NCBI GenBank assembly: GCA_963844575.1
Contig: CAWJOU010000005.1
Span: 2,232,001-2,296,000 of the forward strand
Origin: DASZUK01 sp963844575
GTDB lineage: Bacteria > Actinomycetota > Acidimicrobiia > Acidimicrobiales > RAAP-2
Reading direction: 5' to 3'
Length of the DNA stretch: 64,000 nucleotides
Both the position numbers and the translations under genes were made by a program. Each line of letters opens with the position of its first letter. The stretch's first letter is position 1. The notes below the pieces were generated by a model. The model was not told the origin of the DNA, made no database searches, and was given only the letters and a program-made list of their open reading frames with translations. Shown piece after piece: positions 39,006 to 48,226 of this stretch.

Positions 39006-41147
39006 GTGAAGCGTGTCTTCGGCATCGTCATTGTCGCGTCCGTACTCGCCGGCGGGGTGCTCGCCGTCTGTCTCGTCAGCCGGGGTCCGGGCGGCAGTCC
39101 GGGAACCCAGGGCCACCTCGTCGCCACATCCGGTGCGGCACCGGCGGCCGCCGGCCCGGTCGTCTGCGCCAACGCGTCGATCCTCAACGGCCCGTCGACC
39201 GCACCGGCCGGCGCGGTGACCATCGCGGCCGGCACAAACCAGGCGCAGGCGACCGGCCAGTCGAACACGACGTACTGGCTGGCGCCGGGCACACATACCC
39301 TTGGCACCGGGCAGTACAACCAGTTCCAGCCGGCCAGCGGCGACGTCTACGAGGGCGCGCCCGGTGCCGTCATCAACGGGCAGAACGCCAACGACTACGC
39401 GTTCGTCTCGACAGCGACGAACGTGACGGTCGAGTACCTGACGATCGAGAACTTCGTCGCCCCGCAGTCCGAAGGGGTCGTCAACCAGAACTCGGCCGCC
39501 AACTGGACGATCCAGGACGACACGATCGAGAACAACCCGAACGGGGCCGGCGCCATGCTCGGGACGAACGACGTCCTGACCCACAACTGCCTGACCAAGA
39601 ACGGCCAGTACGGCTTCCAGAGCTACAGCGCGGCCGGCCCGCACACAGTCACGGTCACCGACAACGAGATCAGCTACAACGACACGAAGAACTACACAAC
39701 CAGCACACCGGGCTGCGGCTGCACCGGCGGGGCCAAGTTCTGGGCGACGACCGGGGCGACGATCACCGGCAACTACGTCCACGACAACGAGTCGGTCGGC
39801 ATCTGGGCCGACACCGACAACACCGGCTTCAACATCAGCGACAACTACTTCGCCGACAACTACGCCGAGGGCATCATCTACGAGATCAGCTACAACGCCC
39901 AGATCGTCGACAACACGTTCGTCGGCAACGCGGTGGGCGTCGGGCCGACCAACCCGGGCTTCCCGGAACCGGCGATCTATCTCTCGGAGTCCGGCAGCGA
40001 CCCCCGGGCCCCCGGGGCGTACGGGTCGTCGTTCAACGTCTCGGGCAACGTCTTCACGAACAACTGGTCCGGCGTCGTCCTGTGGGAGAACGCCAACCGG
40101 TACTGCGGGTCGACGGCCAACACGTCGACCGGCTATTGCACGCTCGTCACACCGGGCACGTACACGACGTCGTCGTGCGCGGCCAACGTCCCGTCGTCGA
40201 CGCCGACCGGCAGCCCGGACTACTACGACAACTGTCGCTGGAAGGTGCAGAACGTCAACGTTTCGTCGAACACGTTCAACTTCACACCGGCCGCCGTCGC
40301 CTCCGACTGCACCGCCTCCGACGGGTGCGGCTACAACGGGCTCTTCTCGGAGTACGGCACATACGCCCCGTTCACCGGTTGGGCCGTCCCGACACACATC
40401 AGCAACCACCAGAACAACCACTTCACCGACAACACGTACAACGGCGCCTGGCGGTTCATGGGCTTCACCGACGGCGAACCGGTGACGTGGGCCCAGTGGA
40501 CGGCCGGGTTCAAGGACACGAACGGGTCGGGCGACACGTTCGGCGCCCAGGATGCCGGCTCGACGTACAACGGCTCGTTCTCCGTCCCGCCGGCCGCGAC
40601 GACGGCCACGACGGCCCCGCCGACGACCACGACGACTGCCCCGCCGAGCACGACGACGACGTCGCCGCCCCGGACCACCACGACGACCGCGCCGCCGCGG
40701 AGCACGACGACGACCGACCCGACGACCACCACGACGGCCCCGCCGACTACGACGACGACCGACCCACCGAGCACGACCACGACCGACCCGCCGAGTACGA
40801 CGACCACGACGGCGCCGCACTCAGGGAGCCGGTCGAACAGTGTGCCCGCGGCGCCGAAGCAGCTGGCCGCGTTCGCCGCGCCGGGCATGGTCTCGCTGAA
40901 CTGGCACACGCCGTCGGGCTCGACGGTGGCGAGCTACACGATCCTGCGGGGCACGTCGTCGGGGTCCGAGAAGCCCCTGGTCACCGGGGTCCGGCAGACG
41001 AGCTACACGGACCCGACGGCGACGTCGATGGGGACGAGCTACTACTACACGGTGGAAGCCGTCAACGGCTCGGGCGCCGGGCCGGCGTCGAACCAGGTGT
41101 GGGTGCTCGTCACCCGGGTCTGGAGTCCCGTCCACTTCCGTTTCTGA
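39006..41147 (+). CDS. Secreted right-handed parallel beta-helix protein with FnIII domain
   Basis: 713 aa from a GTG with GAAAGG upstream (a TTG at 38982 is the alternative). N-terminal signal anchor VFGIVIVASVLAGGVLAVCLVS. Residues 110-520 are PbH1-type repeats rich in N, T and D (NVTVEYLTIENF, NWTIQDDTIENN, NFNISDNYFADNYAEG, SYNAQIVDNTFVGN), as in pectate-lyase-like folds; no clear lyase site. A ~70-residue Thr/Pro linker follows (TTTTTAPP type) and a final FnIII domain (PAAPKQLAAFAAPGMVSLNW). Probably a cell-surface carbohydrate-binding or degrading protein. The stop lies in a tandem repeat. Confidence 0.85.
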   Translation: MKRVFGIVIVASVLAGGVLAVCLVSRGPGGSPGTQGHLVATSGAAPAAAGPVVCANASILNGPSTAPAGAVTIAAGTNQAQATGQSNTTYWLAPGTHTLGTGQYNQFQPASGDVYEGAPGAVINGQNANDYAFVSTATNVTVEYLTIENFVAPQSEGVVNQNSAANWTIQDDTIENNPNGAGAMLGTNDVLTHNCLTKNGQYGFQSYSAAGPHTVTVTDNEISYNDTKNYTTSTPGCGCTGGAKFWATTGATITGNYVHDNESVGIWADTDNTGFNISDNYFADNYAEGIIYEISYNAQIVDNTFVGNAVGVGPTNPGFPEPAIYLSESGSDPRAPGAYGSSFNVSGNVFTNNWSGVVLWENANRYCGSTANTSTGYCTLVTPGTYTTSSCAANVPSSTPTGSPDYYDNCRWKVQNVNVSSNTFNFTPAAVASDCTASDGCGYNGLFSEYGTYAPFTGWAVPTHISNHQNNHFTDNTYNGAWRFMGFTDGEPVTWAQWTAGFKDTNGSGDTFGAQDAGSTYNGSFSVPPAATTATTAPPTTTTTAPPSTTTTSPPRTTTTTAPPRSTTTTDPTTTTTAPPTTTTTDPPSTTTTDPPSTTTTTAPHSGSRSNSVPAAPKQLAAFAAPGMVSLNWHTPSGSTVASYTILRGTSSGSEKPLVTGVRQTSYTDPTATSMGTSYYYTVEAVNGSGAGPASNQVWVLVTRVWSPVHFRF

Positions 41148-41176
41148 TGCGACCACCGCTTCTGATGCGACCACCG
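41142..41176 (+). repeat. 18-bp tandem duplication spanning the stop codon
   Basis: TTCTGATGCGACCACCGC at 41142 is repeated at 41160 (17 of 18). Each unit holds an in-frame TGA for the beta-helix gene. Confidence 0.8.
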
Positions 41177-41305
41177 TCACCGACGGCGTATCAGTGACTG
41201 TCGACACCGCCTCTGTCCTTCGCCGGGCGACCGCTTCCGCGGCGTCCGGTGAAGGAGCAACGGTATGGCGACGGAGCTGGACGAGCCGGTACGGATGGGT
41301 GCGTC

Positions 41306-41497
41306 GTGACGGCGGAAGAGGTCCTCGACGTCCTCCGGCAGGTGCACCGGCTCGTCTGGATCGACTCGCCGTACCGGGAGCACGACCATCAGGGCTGTGC
41401 CACCTGTGGGAGCCACGGGCCGTGCTTCACCAGCCGGCTGCTCGACCGGGTCAAGCCGGCCGACGCGCAGGTCGTCCGCTACCCGTTCACGTACTGA
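41306..41497 (+). CDS. Small Cys/His-rich protein
   Basis: 63 aa from GTG 41306 (GTG 41249 is the alternative). TAEEVLDVLRQVHRLVWIDSP, then EHDHQGCATCGSHGPCFTSRLL: CxxC plus a third Cys and several His could bind a metal. Its final codons and stop (PFTY*) are the first unit of a tandem repeat. No family is recognised. Confidence 0.45.
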   Translation: MTAEEVLDVLRQVHRLVWIDSPYREHDHQGCATCGSHGPCFTSRLLDRVKPADAQVVRYPFTY

Positions 41498-41535
41498 TTC
41501 CCGTTCACGTACTGATTCCCGTTCACGTACTGATT
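41482..41535 (+). repeat. 18-bp tandem repeat, three units, each with a stop codon
   Basis: CCCGTTCACGTACTGATT three times, then a degenerate fourth unit. In frame, each unit would encode FTY followed by TGA. Confidence 0.9.
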
Positions 41536-41625
41536 CCCGGTCACGTCCCGATCGCCGTTCAACGGCACGACCCCGCCGGCCCGGTGGCGGTCAACGGGAT
41601 GGTCGACAGGCCGCCGGGCCGGGGA

Positions 41626-41631
41626 TAGGTT
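41626..41631 (+). promoter_or_regulatory. -10 hexamer TAGGTT, leaderless AIM24 gene
   Basis: First T is 13 nt before the ATG at 41639; no SD. Confidence 0.55.
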
Positions 41632-41638
41632 CACGGCC

Positions 41639-42451
41639 ATGGCTGACCAGACCCCTCCGTCCCCCGACGACCCGGCCGCCGTCGACGCGGCGACCAACGT
41701 CCGGCACCGCGTGCTCGGCACGGTCATGCCGGTCCTCCAGATCGACCTCGATCCGGGCCAGCGCGTCGTCTCGCCCGGTGGCGAGCTGTCGTGGATGACG
41801 TCGTCGATCGGCCTGTCGACGTCGACGTCCGGCGCCGGCTCGAAGGGCGTCCTCGGCGCGTTGAAGCGGACGGTCGCCGGCGGTGGGCTGTTCCTCACGC
41901 AGTACGAGGCGCAAGGATCGCCGGGCACGATCTCGTTCGCGGCCAAGCTGCCCGGCGAGATCCGACCGGTGGCGATCGCGCCGGACCGCGAGTACCTCGT
42001 CCACCGGCACGGCTTCCTGGCCGGCACGGACGGGGTGAACCTGTCGATCGGCTTCCAACAGAAGCTCGGCGCCGGCATCTTCGGCGGGAGCGGCTTCATC
42101 CTGCAGAAGGTCACCGGCCAGGGGACGTCGTGGGTCGCCCTCTCCGGCGAGCTGGTCGAGTACCACCTGGCACCGGGCGAGAACCTCCGGGTCATCCCCG
42201 GCCACGTCGGCCTGTTCGACGCCGGCATGAGCTTCGAGATCCAGATGGTCAAGGGCATCAAGAACATGCTCTTCGGGGCCGACTCGATCTTCTTCGCCTC
42301 GCTGACCGGTCCCGGCATGGTCTGGCTGCAGACGATGCCGATCTCGCTGCTGGCCCACGCCATCGAGCCGTACCTGCCGAAGAACGAAGACGGCGGCAAC
42401 CGCAGCGGGGGAGCGGCGGGGTCGATTCTCGGCGGCATCCTCAACAGCTGA
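41639..42451 (+). CDS. AIM24-family protein (TIGR00266 type)
   Basis: 270 aa. MPVLQIDLDPGQRVVSPGGELSWM, then GGLFLTQYEAQGSPGTISFAAKLPGEI, LAGTDGVNLSIGF, GGSGFILQKVTGQGTSWVALSGELVEYHL and GHVGLFDAGMSFEIQMVKGIKNMLFG are the standard AIM24 beta-barrel repeats. A Pro/Ala start and a Gly-rich tail flank them. The bacterial function is not established. Full length and intact. Confidence 0.9.
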   Translation: MADQTPPSPDDPAAVDAATNVRHRVLGTVMPVLQIDLDPGQRVVSPGGELSWMTSSIGLSTSTSGAGSKGVLGALKRTVAGGGLFLTQYEAQGSPGTISFAAKLPGEIRPVAIAPDREYLVHRHGFLAGTDGVNLSIGFQQKLGAGIFGGSGFILQKVTGQGTSWVALSGELVEYHLAPGENLRVIPGHVGLFDAGMSFEIQMVKGIKNMLFGADSIFFASLTGPGMVWLQTMPISLLAHAIEPYLPKNEDGGNRSGGAAGSILGGILNS

Positions 42452-42488
42452 CCGACGACCGGTCAGTCGTCGCTCAGCGAGCCGTCCG

Positions 42489-43403
42489 TCATAGAGCTGG
42501 GGCGACTTCGAGCGCCGCCCGGTCCCAACTGGCGAGCTCGGCCGCAGCCTCGTACGTGCGCTGGAGGAAGTCGAGCAGCACCGCGTCCGGGTCGTCGGCC
42601 AGCCGGACCGCCCGGTAGGGGAGGATGAACTCGCCGAGCTCGGTGTCGTAGGCCGCGGCCGGGCCGACCGGCCAGTCGGCGAAGCCGTCGGGCTGCGGGT
42701 AGACGTAGCTGTAGAACGCCCCCTCGTCGCGCCCACCCGGCCAGAACCCGCAGCTACTGACCTCGTGGCTGTACGCGAGCTCCTGCACCCAGTCGGCGCA
42801 GTTCGGGACGCCGCCGGGATGGACGGGGGCCGGCCGACCGGAGAAGCGGCTGGCCGCCAGGTCCATGGCGCCCCAGAAGAAGTGGACCGGGCTCGCCTTC
42901 CCGATGAACCGGCCACGGAACACCGACAGCACCCGCCGGGCCTCGACGAGGGCCAACCAGAACCGCCGGGCGGCCTCGCCGTCGTAGGCCCGATCCCGGT
43001 CGTCGTCGGTGAACGGGACCGCGGTCGGGAGCTCGACCGGCCGGGCGAAGAGGTGGACCGGCACGCCGAGCTCGTCGAGCGCGGCCATCGTCGCCGCGTA
43101 GAAGTCGGCCACCGATCGCGGGGCGAGCGCCACCTGCCGGCTCTGGCCGGCCGTCGTCCGCAGGTCGAGGACGTGGCCGACGAAGTCGAACTCGGCTTCG
43201 AGCCCGACCGCGCCGGCCGGCATGAGCGACGTCGTCAGGCCGCGGACCGAGACGTAGAACGGGACCTGCCACCAGTGGTTGACCATCGGCTCGAGGGCGA
43301 GGCGCACCTTGCCGACGATCTGGGCCCACAGCTGCAGCGTGTCGCGGGTCTCCTCCCAGCCCGACAGCGTCAGTTCCGGCCACAGCGGTCGTCGGTCGCT
43401 CAT
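42489..43403 (-). CDS. DUF5996 family protein
   Basis: 304 aa. LWPELTLSGWEETRDTLQLWAQIVGKVRLALEPMVNHWWQVPFYVSVRGLTTS is the well-conserved start of DUF5996; FRGRFIGKASPVHFFWGAMDLAASRFSGR and SHEVSSCGFWPGG also match from memory. Function not known. Convergent with AIM24 across 37 bp. Confidence 0.85.
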   Translation of the reverse strand: MSDRRPLWPELTLSGWEETRDTLQLWAQIVGKVRLALEPMVNHWWQVPFYVSVRGLTTSLMPAGAVGLEAEFDFVGHVLDLRTTAGQSRQVALAPRSVADFYAATMAALDELGVPVHLFARPVELPTAVPFTDDDRDRAYDGEAARRFWLALVEARRVLSVFRGRFIGKASPVHFFWGAMDLAASRFSGRPAPVHPGGVPNCADWVQELAYSHEVSSCGFWPGGRDEGAFYSYVYPQPDGFADWPVGPAAAYDTELGEFILPYRAVRLADDPDAVLLDFLQRTYEAAAELASWDRAALEVAPAL

Positions 43404-43463
43404 CGGCCCATCCTGCTCCGACCGGCGGCTGCCGACAACCCGATCACGGTCAGTCGGTGGGGA

Positions 43464-44081
43464 TCAGAAGAAGTGGAAGCGGGAGATCGGCCAGATGATC
43501 ATGACCACCTTGCCCACGATCGACGAGCCCTTGACCGGTCCCCACATGCGGCTGTCGCAGGACCGGGTCCGGTTGTCGCCCATCACGAAGTAGTCGCCGG
43601 CCGGCACGGTGACCGGCCCGTAGTTGGCGGTGTACGGGTTGCTCTCGTCCGTGGCGGCCGGCAGCCACGGCTCCGGTAGGACCTTGCCGTTGAGGTACAC
43701 CTTGTCGTTGCGGACCTCGACCGTGTCGCCCGGCAAGCCGATCACCCGCTTCACGAGGTCCGGGACCGGCGGTCCACCGCAGTCCTCGGCCGCCGGCCGG
43801 CTGAAGACGATGATGTCGCCGGGCTGGACGCTCTTTGTCACCTTCTCGACGACGATCCGGTCGCCCGGCTTCAGCGTCGGGTACATCGATGTCGACGGCA
43901 CGTAGAACGTCTGCAGGAAGAACGCCCGGACGACGACGGCGAGAACGATGGCGATGACGAGGACGATCGCCCATTCGAGGATCCAGCGCCTGCGCCGGGG
44001 CTTCGCCGGTGGGTCGGTGGGAGTCGGGTCCGGGACCGGGGAGGTGTCCGCGGGGGGCGCTTCGGTCGGTCCGGAGGTCAT
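43464..44081 (-). CDS. lepB: Signal peptidase I
   Basis: 205 aa, one N-terminal membrane anchor (WILEWAIVLVIAIVLAVVVRAFF). The serine of the Ser/Lys dyad is in FYVPSTSMYPTL; the general-base Lys is in VKRVIGLPGD. The later boxes VMGDNRTRSCDSRMWG and GKVVMIIWPISR are present. It removes signal peptides of exported proteins, of which this window has several. The Pro-rich cytosolic start is typical of actinobacterial versions. Confidence 0.93.
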   Translation of the reverse strand: MTSGPTEAPPADTSPVPDPTPTDPPAKPRRRRWILEWAIVLVIAIVLAVVVRAFFLQTFYVPSTSMYPTLKPGDRIVVEKVTKSVQPGDIIVFSRPAAEDCGGPPVPDLVKRVIGLPGDTVEVRNDKVYLNGKVLPEPWLPAATDESNPYTANYGPVTVPAGDYFVMGDNRTRSCDSRMWGPVKGSSIVGKVVMIIWPISRFHFF

Positions 44082-44124
44082 GGGTGTCCGAGGCTAACCC
44101 CTATCCGGCCGGGCCGGCATTCCC

Positions 44125-44670
44125 CTAACCGGCCAAGCCGGCGTCGCCGGCCACCGCGGCCAGCTGGTCGCGGACCTCGGCGAGCCGGGCCCGCAACCGG
44201 GTCCCCGCCTCGACCCGTTCGTCCCGGAACGCCTGGATGCGGGCGAGCGTGTCGTCCAGGCGGACGACGAGCTGGTCGTTGGCCGTCACGCCGTCTTCGA
44301 GCAGCTCCCGGAGGCGGGCCGGGGCGACGCCCTCGGACCACAGCTCCGAGCGGAGCCGGTCGAGGACGTCGATGTCCTCGGTGTTCAACACCGCTCGCAC
44401 CTCGGCCAGCGAGAACCCGAGCAGCTCCTGGAGGTTGCGGATCCTCGTCACCCGGGCGACGTCCGACGGCGAGTACATCCGCTCGCCGCCGGCGCCGTAG
44501 CTGCTCGGGCGGAGCAGGTCGAGCTCCTCCCAGTAGCGGAGCGTCCTCGTCGTCACGCCGGTCAGCTTGGCGACCTCGCCGATCCGCGCCATCTCCGGCA
44601 CCGTCCCTGTGACGGCGGACCGGCTCTGGCTGGTGACGCCGCCCGTCACCGTCGCGTCGCTCGTCGTCAT
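44125..44670 (-). CDS. MerR-family regulator
   Basis: 181 aa. ARIGEVAKLTGVTTRTLRYWEELDLLRPSSYGAGGERMYSPSDVARVTRIRNLQELLGFSL is the MerR winged HTH; the long helix LVVRLDDTLARIQAFRDERVEAGTRLRARLAEVRDQLAAVAG follows. No metal-binding Cys cluster, so it is likely an organic-ligand sensor. It overlaps the MFS gene by four bases (ATGA), and the operator upstream of that gene fits MerR. Confidence 0.88.
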   Translation of the reverse strand: MTTSDATVTGGVTSQSRSAVTGTVPEMARIGEVAKLTGVTTRTLRYWEELDLLRPSSYGAGGERMYSPSDVARVTRIRNLQELLGFSLAEVRAVLNTEDIDVLDRLRSELWSEGVAPARLRELLEDGVTANDQLVVRLDDTLARIQAFRDERVEAGTRLRARLAEVRDQLAAVAGDAGLAG

Positions 44671-46535
44671 CGCCCATCACCCCCTTCGATCGCCAGCCCG
44701 CTCGGCACGTCCCCCGTGCCGATCTCGTGGCGGCTGCCGACGGCAGCGCCGACCGCCACGGCGGCCGGCTCCCGCCCGGCCATGCTACCGGCGACTGTCG
44801 GGCGATCGGGGGTGGAGGCCGGTGCGACGTAGGGTCCCCGGACCCACGAGGCGGCGGCGGCCAGCAGGCTGGCGACGATGGCGAAGTCCATCGCCGCGTG
44901 CAGGCCGTCGCGGAACGGTTGGGTGATGATCGAGGGGAAGAAGGACCGACCGACGAGGGTGGCGTGCTGGCTCGTGGACAGCGTGGTGAGAGCGTGGGCG
45001 CCGATCAGGTGCTCGATCGGGTTGTAGCCCAAGAAGGCGGCGAACAGCGTCGACACGGGCGGCAGCTGTGACGCCCGGTTGGCGGCGGCGGGTGTGACGC
45101 CGTGGGCGACGAGGCCGTGGTAGAGGCTCGCCGGCAGGGACGTCGACAGCCCGGCGATCATGAGGGTGAAGAAGATCCCGATCGAGAGGACCTGCGCGGA
45201 GTTCTGGAACGTCATGTTCATGCCGGATCCCACGCCCCGGTCACCGGCCGGGAGGCTGTTCATCACCGCGGCCCGGTTGGGGGACCCGAACGCCGCCATG
45301 CACAGGCCGGTCAGGAAGATGAGGACGGCGAACAGCCAGTAGGGGAAGTCCGTCGGCAGCAGCTCCAGCAGGAGGAAGCCGATGGCCGTGCCGATCATGC
45401 CGCCGGTGGCGAACGGCCGGGCCCCGAAGCGGTCCGACAGGATGCCCGCGGTCGGGCCGGCGATGAGCAGTCCGGCCGTCAGCGGCAGCATGGCGATGCC
45501 GGCCCAGAGGGGGGTGGCGCTGAAGCTGTAGCCGTGGAGCGGCAGCCAGATGCCCTGGAGCCAGATGATCAGCATGAACATCATGCCGCCCCGGCTGAGC
45601 GCGGCCAGGAAGCTGGCGAAGATCCCGGCCGTGAAGGCCCGGATCCGCAGCAGCTGGAGCCGGAACATCGGCTCGGGCACCTTCGTCTCGATTATCCCGA
45701 ACGCCACGAGGAGCACGACGCCGGCGACGAGGCAGCTGATGACGAGCGGATTGCCCCATCCCATCGTCGAGTTGCCGTACGGTTCGATCCCGTAGGTGAC
45801 GCCGACCATGAGGACGACCAGGCCGAGGGCGAACGTCACGTTGCCCGGCCAGTCGATCCGGGCCGGCCGGCGGGGACTGAGCTCGCGCAGCTGGAGGTAC
45901 CCCATCACCGTCCCGAGTAGCCCGACCGGCACGGAGACGATGAAGACCAGTCGCCAGTTGATCGGGGCGAGCACGCCGCCGAGGACGAGCCCGATGAACG
46001 TGCCGCTGAAGGCGGCCGCCTGGTTGACGCCCATGGCCATGCCGCGCTGGCGGAGCGGGAACGCGTCGGTCAGGAGAGGCGCGGCGTTGGCCAACAGCAT
46101 CGCCGCGCCGACGCCCTGGAAGATGCGCAGGACGATCAGCCAGATCCCGGCCACCGTGCCGGTCATCCACGTCACCGCCAGCAGCAGCGAGAAGAACGTG
46201 AAGACCGCGAACCCGAGGTTGTAGATGCGGACCCGGCCGTAGATGTCGCCGAGGCGTCCCAGACTGGTGACCAGCACACTGGTGACGACCAGGAAGCCCA
46301 GGATCATCCACAGGAGGAAGAAGCTGTTGCTGGTCTTCAGCGGGTCGATGTCGATCCCCCGGAAGATGTCGGGCAGGGCGATCAGCGTGATCGACCCGTC
46401 GATCATCGCCATGAGCACCCCCAGCGTGGAGATGAACAGGGCGGTCCACTTGTAGTTGGCCGATGGTGGCTCCAGGTGCCGTTGCGACGAGCGGAGGCGG
46501 CTCCGCAGTCCTCGGCTGTCCTCGGCCAGATCCAT
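44667..46535 (-). CDS. DHA2-family MFS transporter
   Basis: 622 aa, 14 membrane segments. KWTALFISTLGVLMAMIDGSITLIALPDIF opens the fold, with GRLGDIYGRVRIYNLGF as motif A. A large extracytoplasmic loop near the C-terminus (SLYHGLVAHGVTPAAANRASQLPPVSTLFAAFLGYNP) resembles actinobacterial efflux pumps. The promoter with a MerR operator precedes it, and MerR lies downstream in the same operon. This suggests ligand-induced efflux. Confidence 0.88.
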   Translation of the reverse strand: MDLAEDSRGLRSRLRSSQRHLEPPSANYKWTALFISTLGVLMAMIDGSITLIALPDIFRGIDIDPLKTSNSFFLLWMILGFLVVTSVLVTSLGRLGDIYGRVRIYNLGFAVFTFFSLLLAVTWMTGTVAGIWLIVLRIFQGVGAAMLLANAAPLLTDAFPLRQRGMAMGVNQAAAFSGTFIGLVLGGVLAPINWRLVFIVSVPVGLLGTVMGYLQLRELSPRRPARIDWPGNVTFALGLVVLMVGVTYGIEPYGNSTMGWGNPLVISCLVAGVVLLVAFGIIETKVPEPMFRLQLLRIRAFTAGIFASFLAALSRGGMMFMLIIWLQGIWLPLHGYSFSATPLWAGIAMLPLTAGLLIAGPTAGILSDRFGARPFATGGMIGTAIGFLLLELLPTDFPYWLFAVLIFLTGLCMAAFGSPNRAAVMNSLPAGDRGVGSGMNMTFQNSAQVLSIGIFFTLMIAGLSTSLPASLYHGLVAHGVTPAAANRASQLPPVSTLFAAFLGYNPIEHLIGAHALTTLSTSQHATLVGRSFFPSIITQPFRDGLHAAMDFAIVASLLAAAASWVRGPYVAPASTPDRPTVAGSMAGREPAAVAVGAAVGSRHEIGTGDVPSGLAIEGGDGR

Positions 46536-46574
46536 GTGCCCGGTGCTCCGCTCGATCGTCGGCTGCGTCCGTCG

Positions 46575-46605
46575 ACGCCCTAGATCACCTTAACGTAAAC
46601 GTCAA
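46575..46605 (-). promoter_or_regulatory. Promoter and MerR operator of the MFS-MerR operon
   Basis: Minus strand: TTGACG (46605-46600) and a weak -10 17-19 bp away. The 19-bp sequence ACCTTAACGTAAACGTCAA (46587-46605, plus strand) has the AACGTAAACGT core seen in operators of LiuR-like MerR proteins. The stretched spacer is typical of MerR control. Confidence 0.65.
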
Positions 46606-46706
46606 TAGCCTCGGTGCACGGCGAGGGTCTGACGGGCCGGGCGTGGCCCGGCGTGATGCGGGCCGGCGTGAGTGGGCCGGCGCGGGGCGAAGGTCGCGGA
46701 GCGTCG

Positions 46707-47084
46707 TCAGCCGTCGGTGTCGACGTGGCAGACGGCTTCGACGTTGTTCCCGTCCGGGTCGCGGACGAAGGCGCCGTAGTACGCCGGGTGGTAGTCGGGC
46801 CAGATGCGCGGGGCGTGCAGCACCTCGGCGCCGAGGGCGACGGCGGAGTCGAAGAAGGCGCGGACCATCGCCCGGGTGGCCGCGCCGAAGGCGATGTGGG
46901 ACTCGCGGAACCCGGTGCCCGTGCTCTGCGGGGCGATCCAGAAGGCCGGCCGCGGCGGCAGGCCGTAGCCGATCACGTCACCGAGCTCCATGACCCGCGA
47001 GCCGCCGAGCGGGGCGAGGACGGCGTCGTAGAAGGTCGCGCTGGCCGCGACGTCGTCGCACTGGATCGAGAGATGGTCGAGCAC
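46707..47084 (-). CDS. VOC-family (glyoxalase/bleomycin-resistance-like) protein
   Basis: 125 aa. I choose GTG 47084, one base after the stop of the upstream gene. LDHLSIQCDDVAASATFYDAVLAPLGG opens it and YYGAFVRDPDGNNVEAVCHVD closes it, the usual VOC metal ligands His and Glu. RESHIAFGAAT supplies the second His. Substrate unknown. Confidence 0.85.
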   Translation of the reverse strand: MLDHLSIQCDDVAASATFYDAVLAPLGGSRVMELGDVIGYGLPPRPAFWIAPQSTGTGFRESHIAFGAATRAMVRAFFDSAVALGAEVLHAPRIWPDYHPAYYGAFVRDPDGNNVEAVCHVDTDG

Positions 47085-47085
47085 G

Positions 47086-48153
47086 TCAGCTGCTGGCCGG
47101 GTTGCAGGGGTCGTACCACGGCTGCTCACCGTCTGCGCTGTACAGCGCGACGGCGAGCGTGTCCTGGTCGGCCTTCGACGCCTGGTTCGGCGGGACGCCG
47201 ACCAGTGTCGGCCGGTTGGCCAGCTGGGCGGCCTCGTTCCACGTCGGCTGGCTGAACTGGAACGCCCCCATGTACTGGCCGTTCGGGGAGGCGATCTGGT
47301 AGTCGCCGCCGGACTCGTGCTGGACGACGCATTGGAGGAACGAGTTCAGCGCCGGGTCTGTCGCCGAGCCCGACGGCGCGGTCTGGGCCCCGACGACGAT
47401 CTCGGTCGGCTGGGCCGGCGGGGTCCTCGTCGCCTGGCTCTGCGCGGCCCGCACGGCGACGACCGCGGCCTGGGCCACCGCGGCCTGTTGCTGGGCCACC
47501 GCGGCCGCCAGCTCGCCGGTCACCTGGGCGTTCGTCGCGGCCAGCCGGGCCTCGGTCGACTGGGCCGCCGACAACAGTGTGTGGGCCTCGACCTGGGCGG
47601 CCTGGTCGGCCGCGATGGCCTGCTGCCGGGCGGTCTCTTGGACGCCGAGGACCTGCCGGTCGGTGCGCAGCTGGTCGACGGCGACCGTGAGGTCGCCGGA
47701 GACGACCTGGTTGTACTCCGACCGGGCCCCCGCCGCGCCCTGGTCACCGAAGAGCGGGGTGGCGCCGGCCGTGCCGGCATTGACGTACGCGGCCACCGCG
47801 TCGCGCCGAAGCTGACCGGCGTCCCGGCCGACGCGCTGCTCGTCGGCCGTGATCTGGCCCTGGGTCTGGGCGGCCAGCTGTTGATCCTGCTGGCTCCGGG
47901 CCACCGCGGTGGCGTACTGCTGCTGGTCGGCGCCGACCTGGAGCTGTTCGAGGACGATCTGCTGGGAGACCTGGGCGGCCTCGGCCTTGAGGGTGGCGAC
48001 CTGGTCGGCGCCGACCGGCGCGACGAGTACCAGCGGCGCTGCACACGCCGCTCCGACACACAGGACGCCGAGGAAGGAGGTCTTGGCAAGCCGCCGCCTG
48101 GCCTGGCGCATCGTGTCTGTCCGGCCCGCAAGGGCCCGTCTGACATCGAGCAC
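47086..48153 (-). CDS. Secreted Rpf-like transglycosylase with coiled coil
   Basis: 355 aa. Signal sequence (SFLGVLCVGAACAAPLVLVAP), then about 180 residues of coiled coil rich in Q and A (EAAQVSQQIVLEQLQVGADQ...). The C-terminal 80 residues are a lysozyme-like fold: LQCVVQHESGGDYQIASPNGQYMGAFQFSQPTW with the catalytic Glu in QHESGG, and WYDPCNPAS. Rpf-type enzymes cleave peptidoglycan and help growth resume. GTG 48153 follows AGGAT; ATG 48111 is an alternative. Confidence 0.85.
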   Translation of the reverse strand: MLDVRRALAGRTDTMRQARRRLAKTSFLGVLCVGAACAAPLVLVAPVGADQVATLKAEAAQVSQQIVLEQLQVGADQQQYATAVARSQQDQQLAAQTQGQITADEQRVGRDAGQLRRDAVAAYVNAGTAGATPLFGDQGAAGARSEYNQVVSGDLTVAVDQLRTDRQVLGVQETARQQAIAADQAAQVEAHTLLSAAQSTEARLAATNAQVTGELAAAVAQQQAAVAQAAVVAVRAAQSQATRTPPAQPTEIVVGAQTAPSGSATDPALNSFLQCVVQHESGGDYQIASPNGQYMGAFQFSQPTWNEAAQLANRPTLVGVPPNQASKADQDTLAVALYSADGEQPWYDPCNPASS

Positions 48154-48226
48154 GAGCCATCCTGCTTAGTGTCCGGGGCGGTCGGCCGTCAAGGGCGACG
48201 ATCGGCGCCCGAAGCAAAACTGCAGT

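Noticed and set aside
38952..40820. 622-codon minus-strand frame opposite the beta-helix gene
   Set aside because: Almost entirely R/V/D/G repeats produced by the N/T-rich plus-strand protein; not a gene.
40590..40830. Long simple-sequence tract
   Set aside because: It encodes the Thr/Pro linker of the beta-helix protein; coding low complexity, not a separate repeat element.
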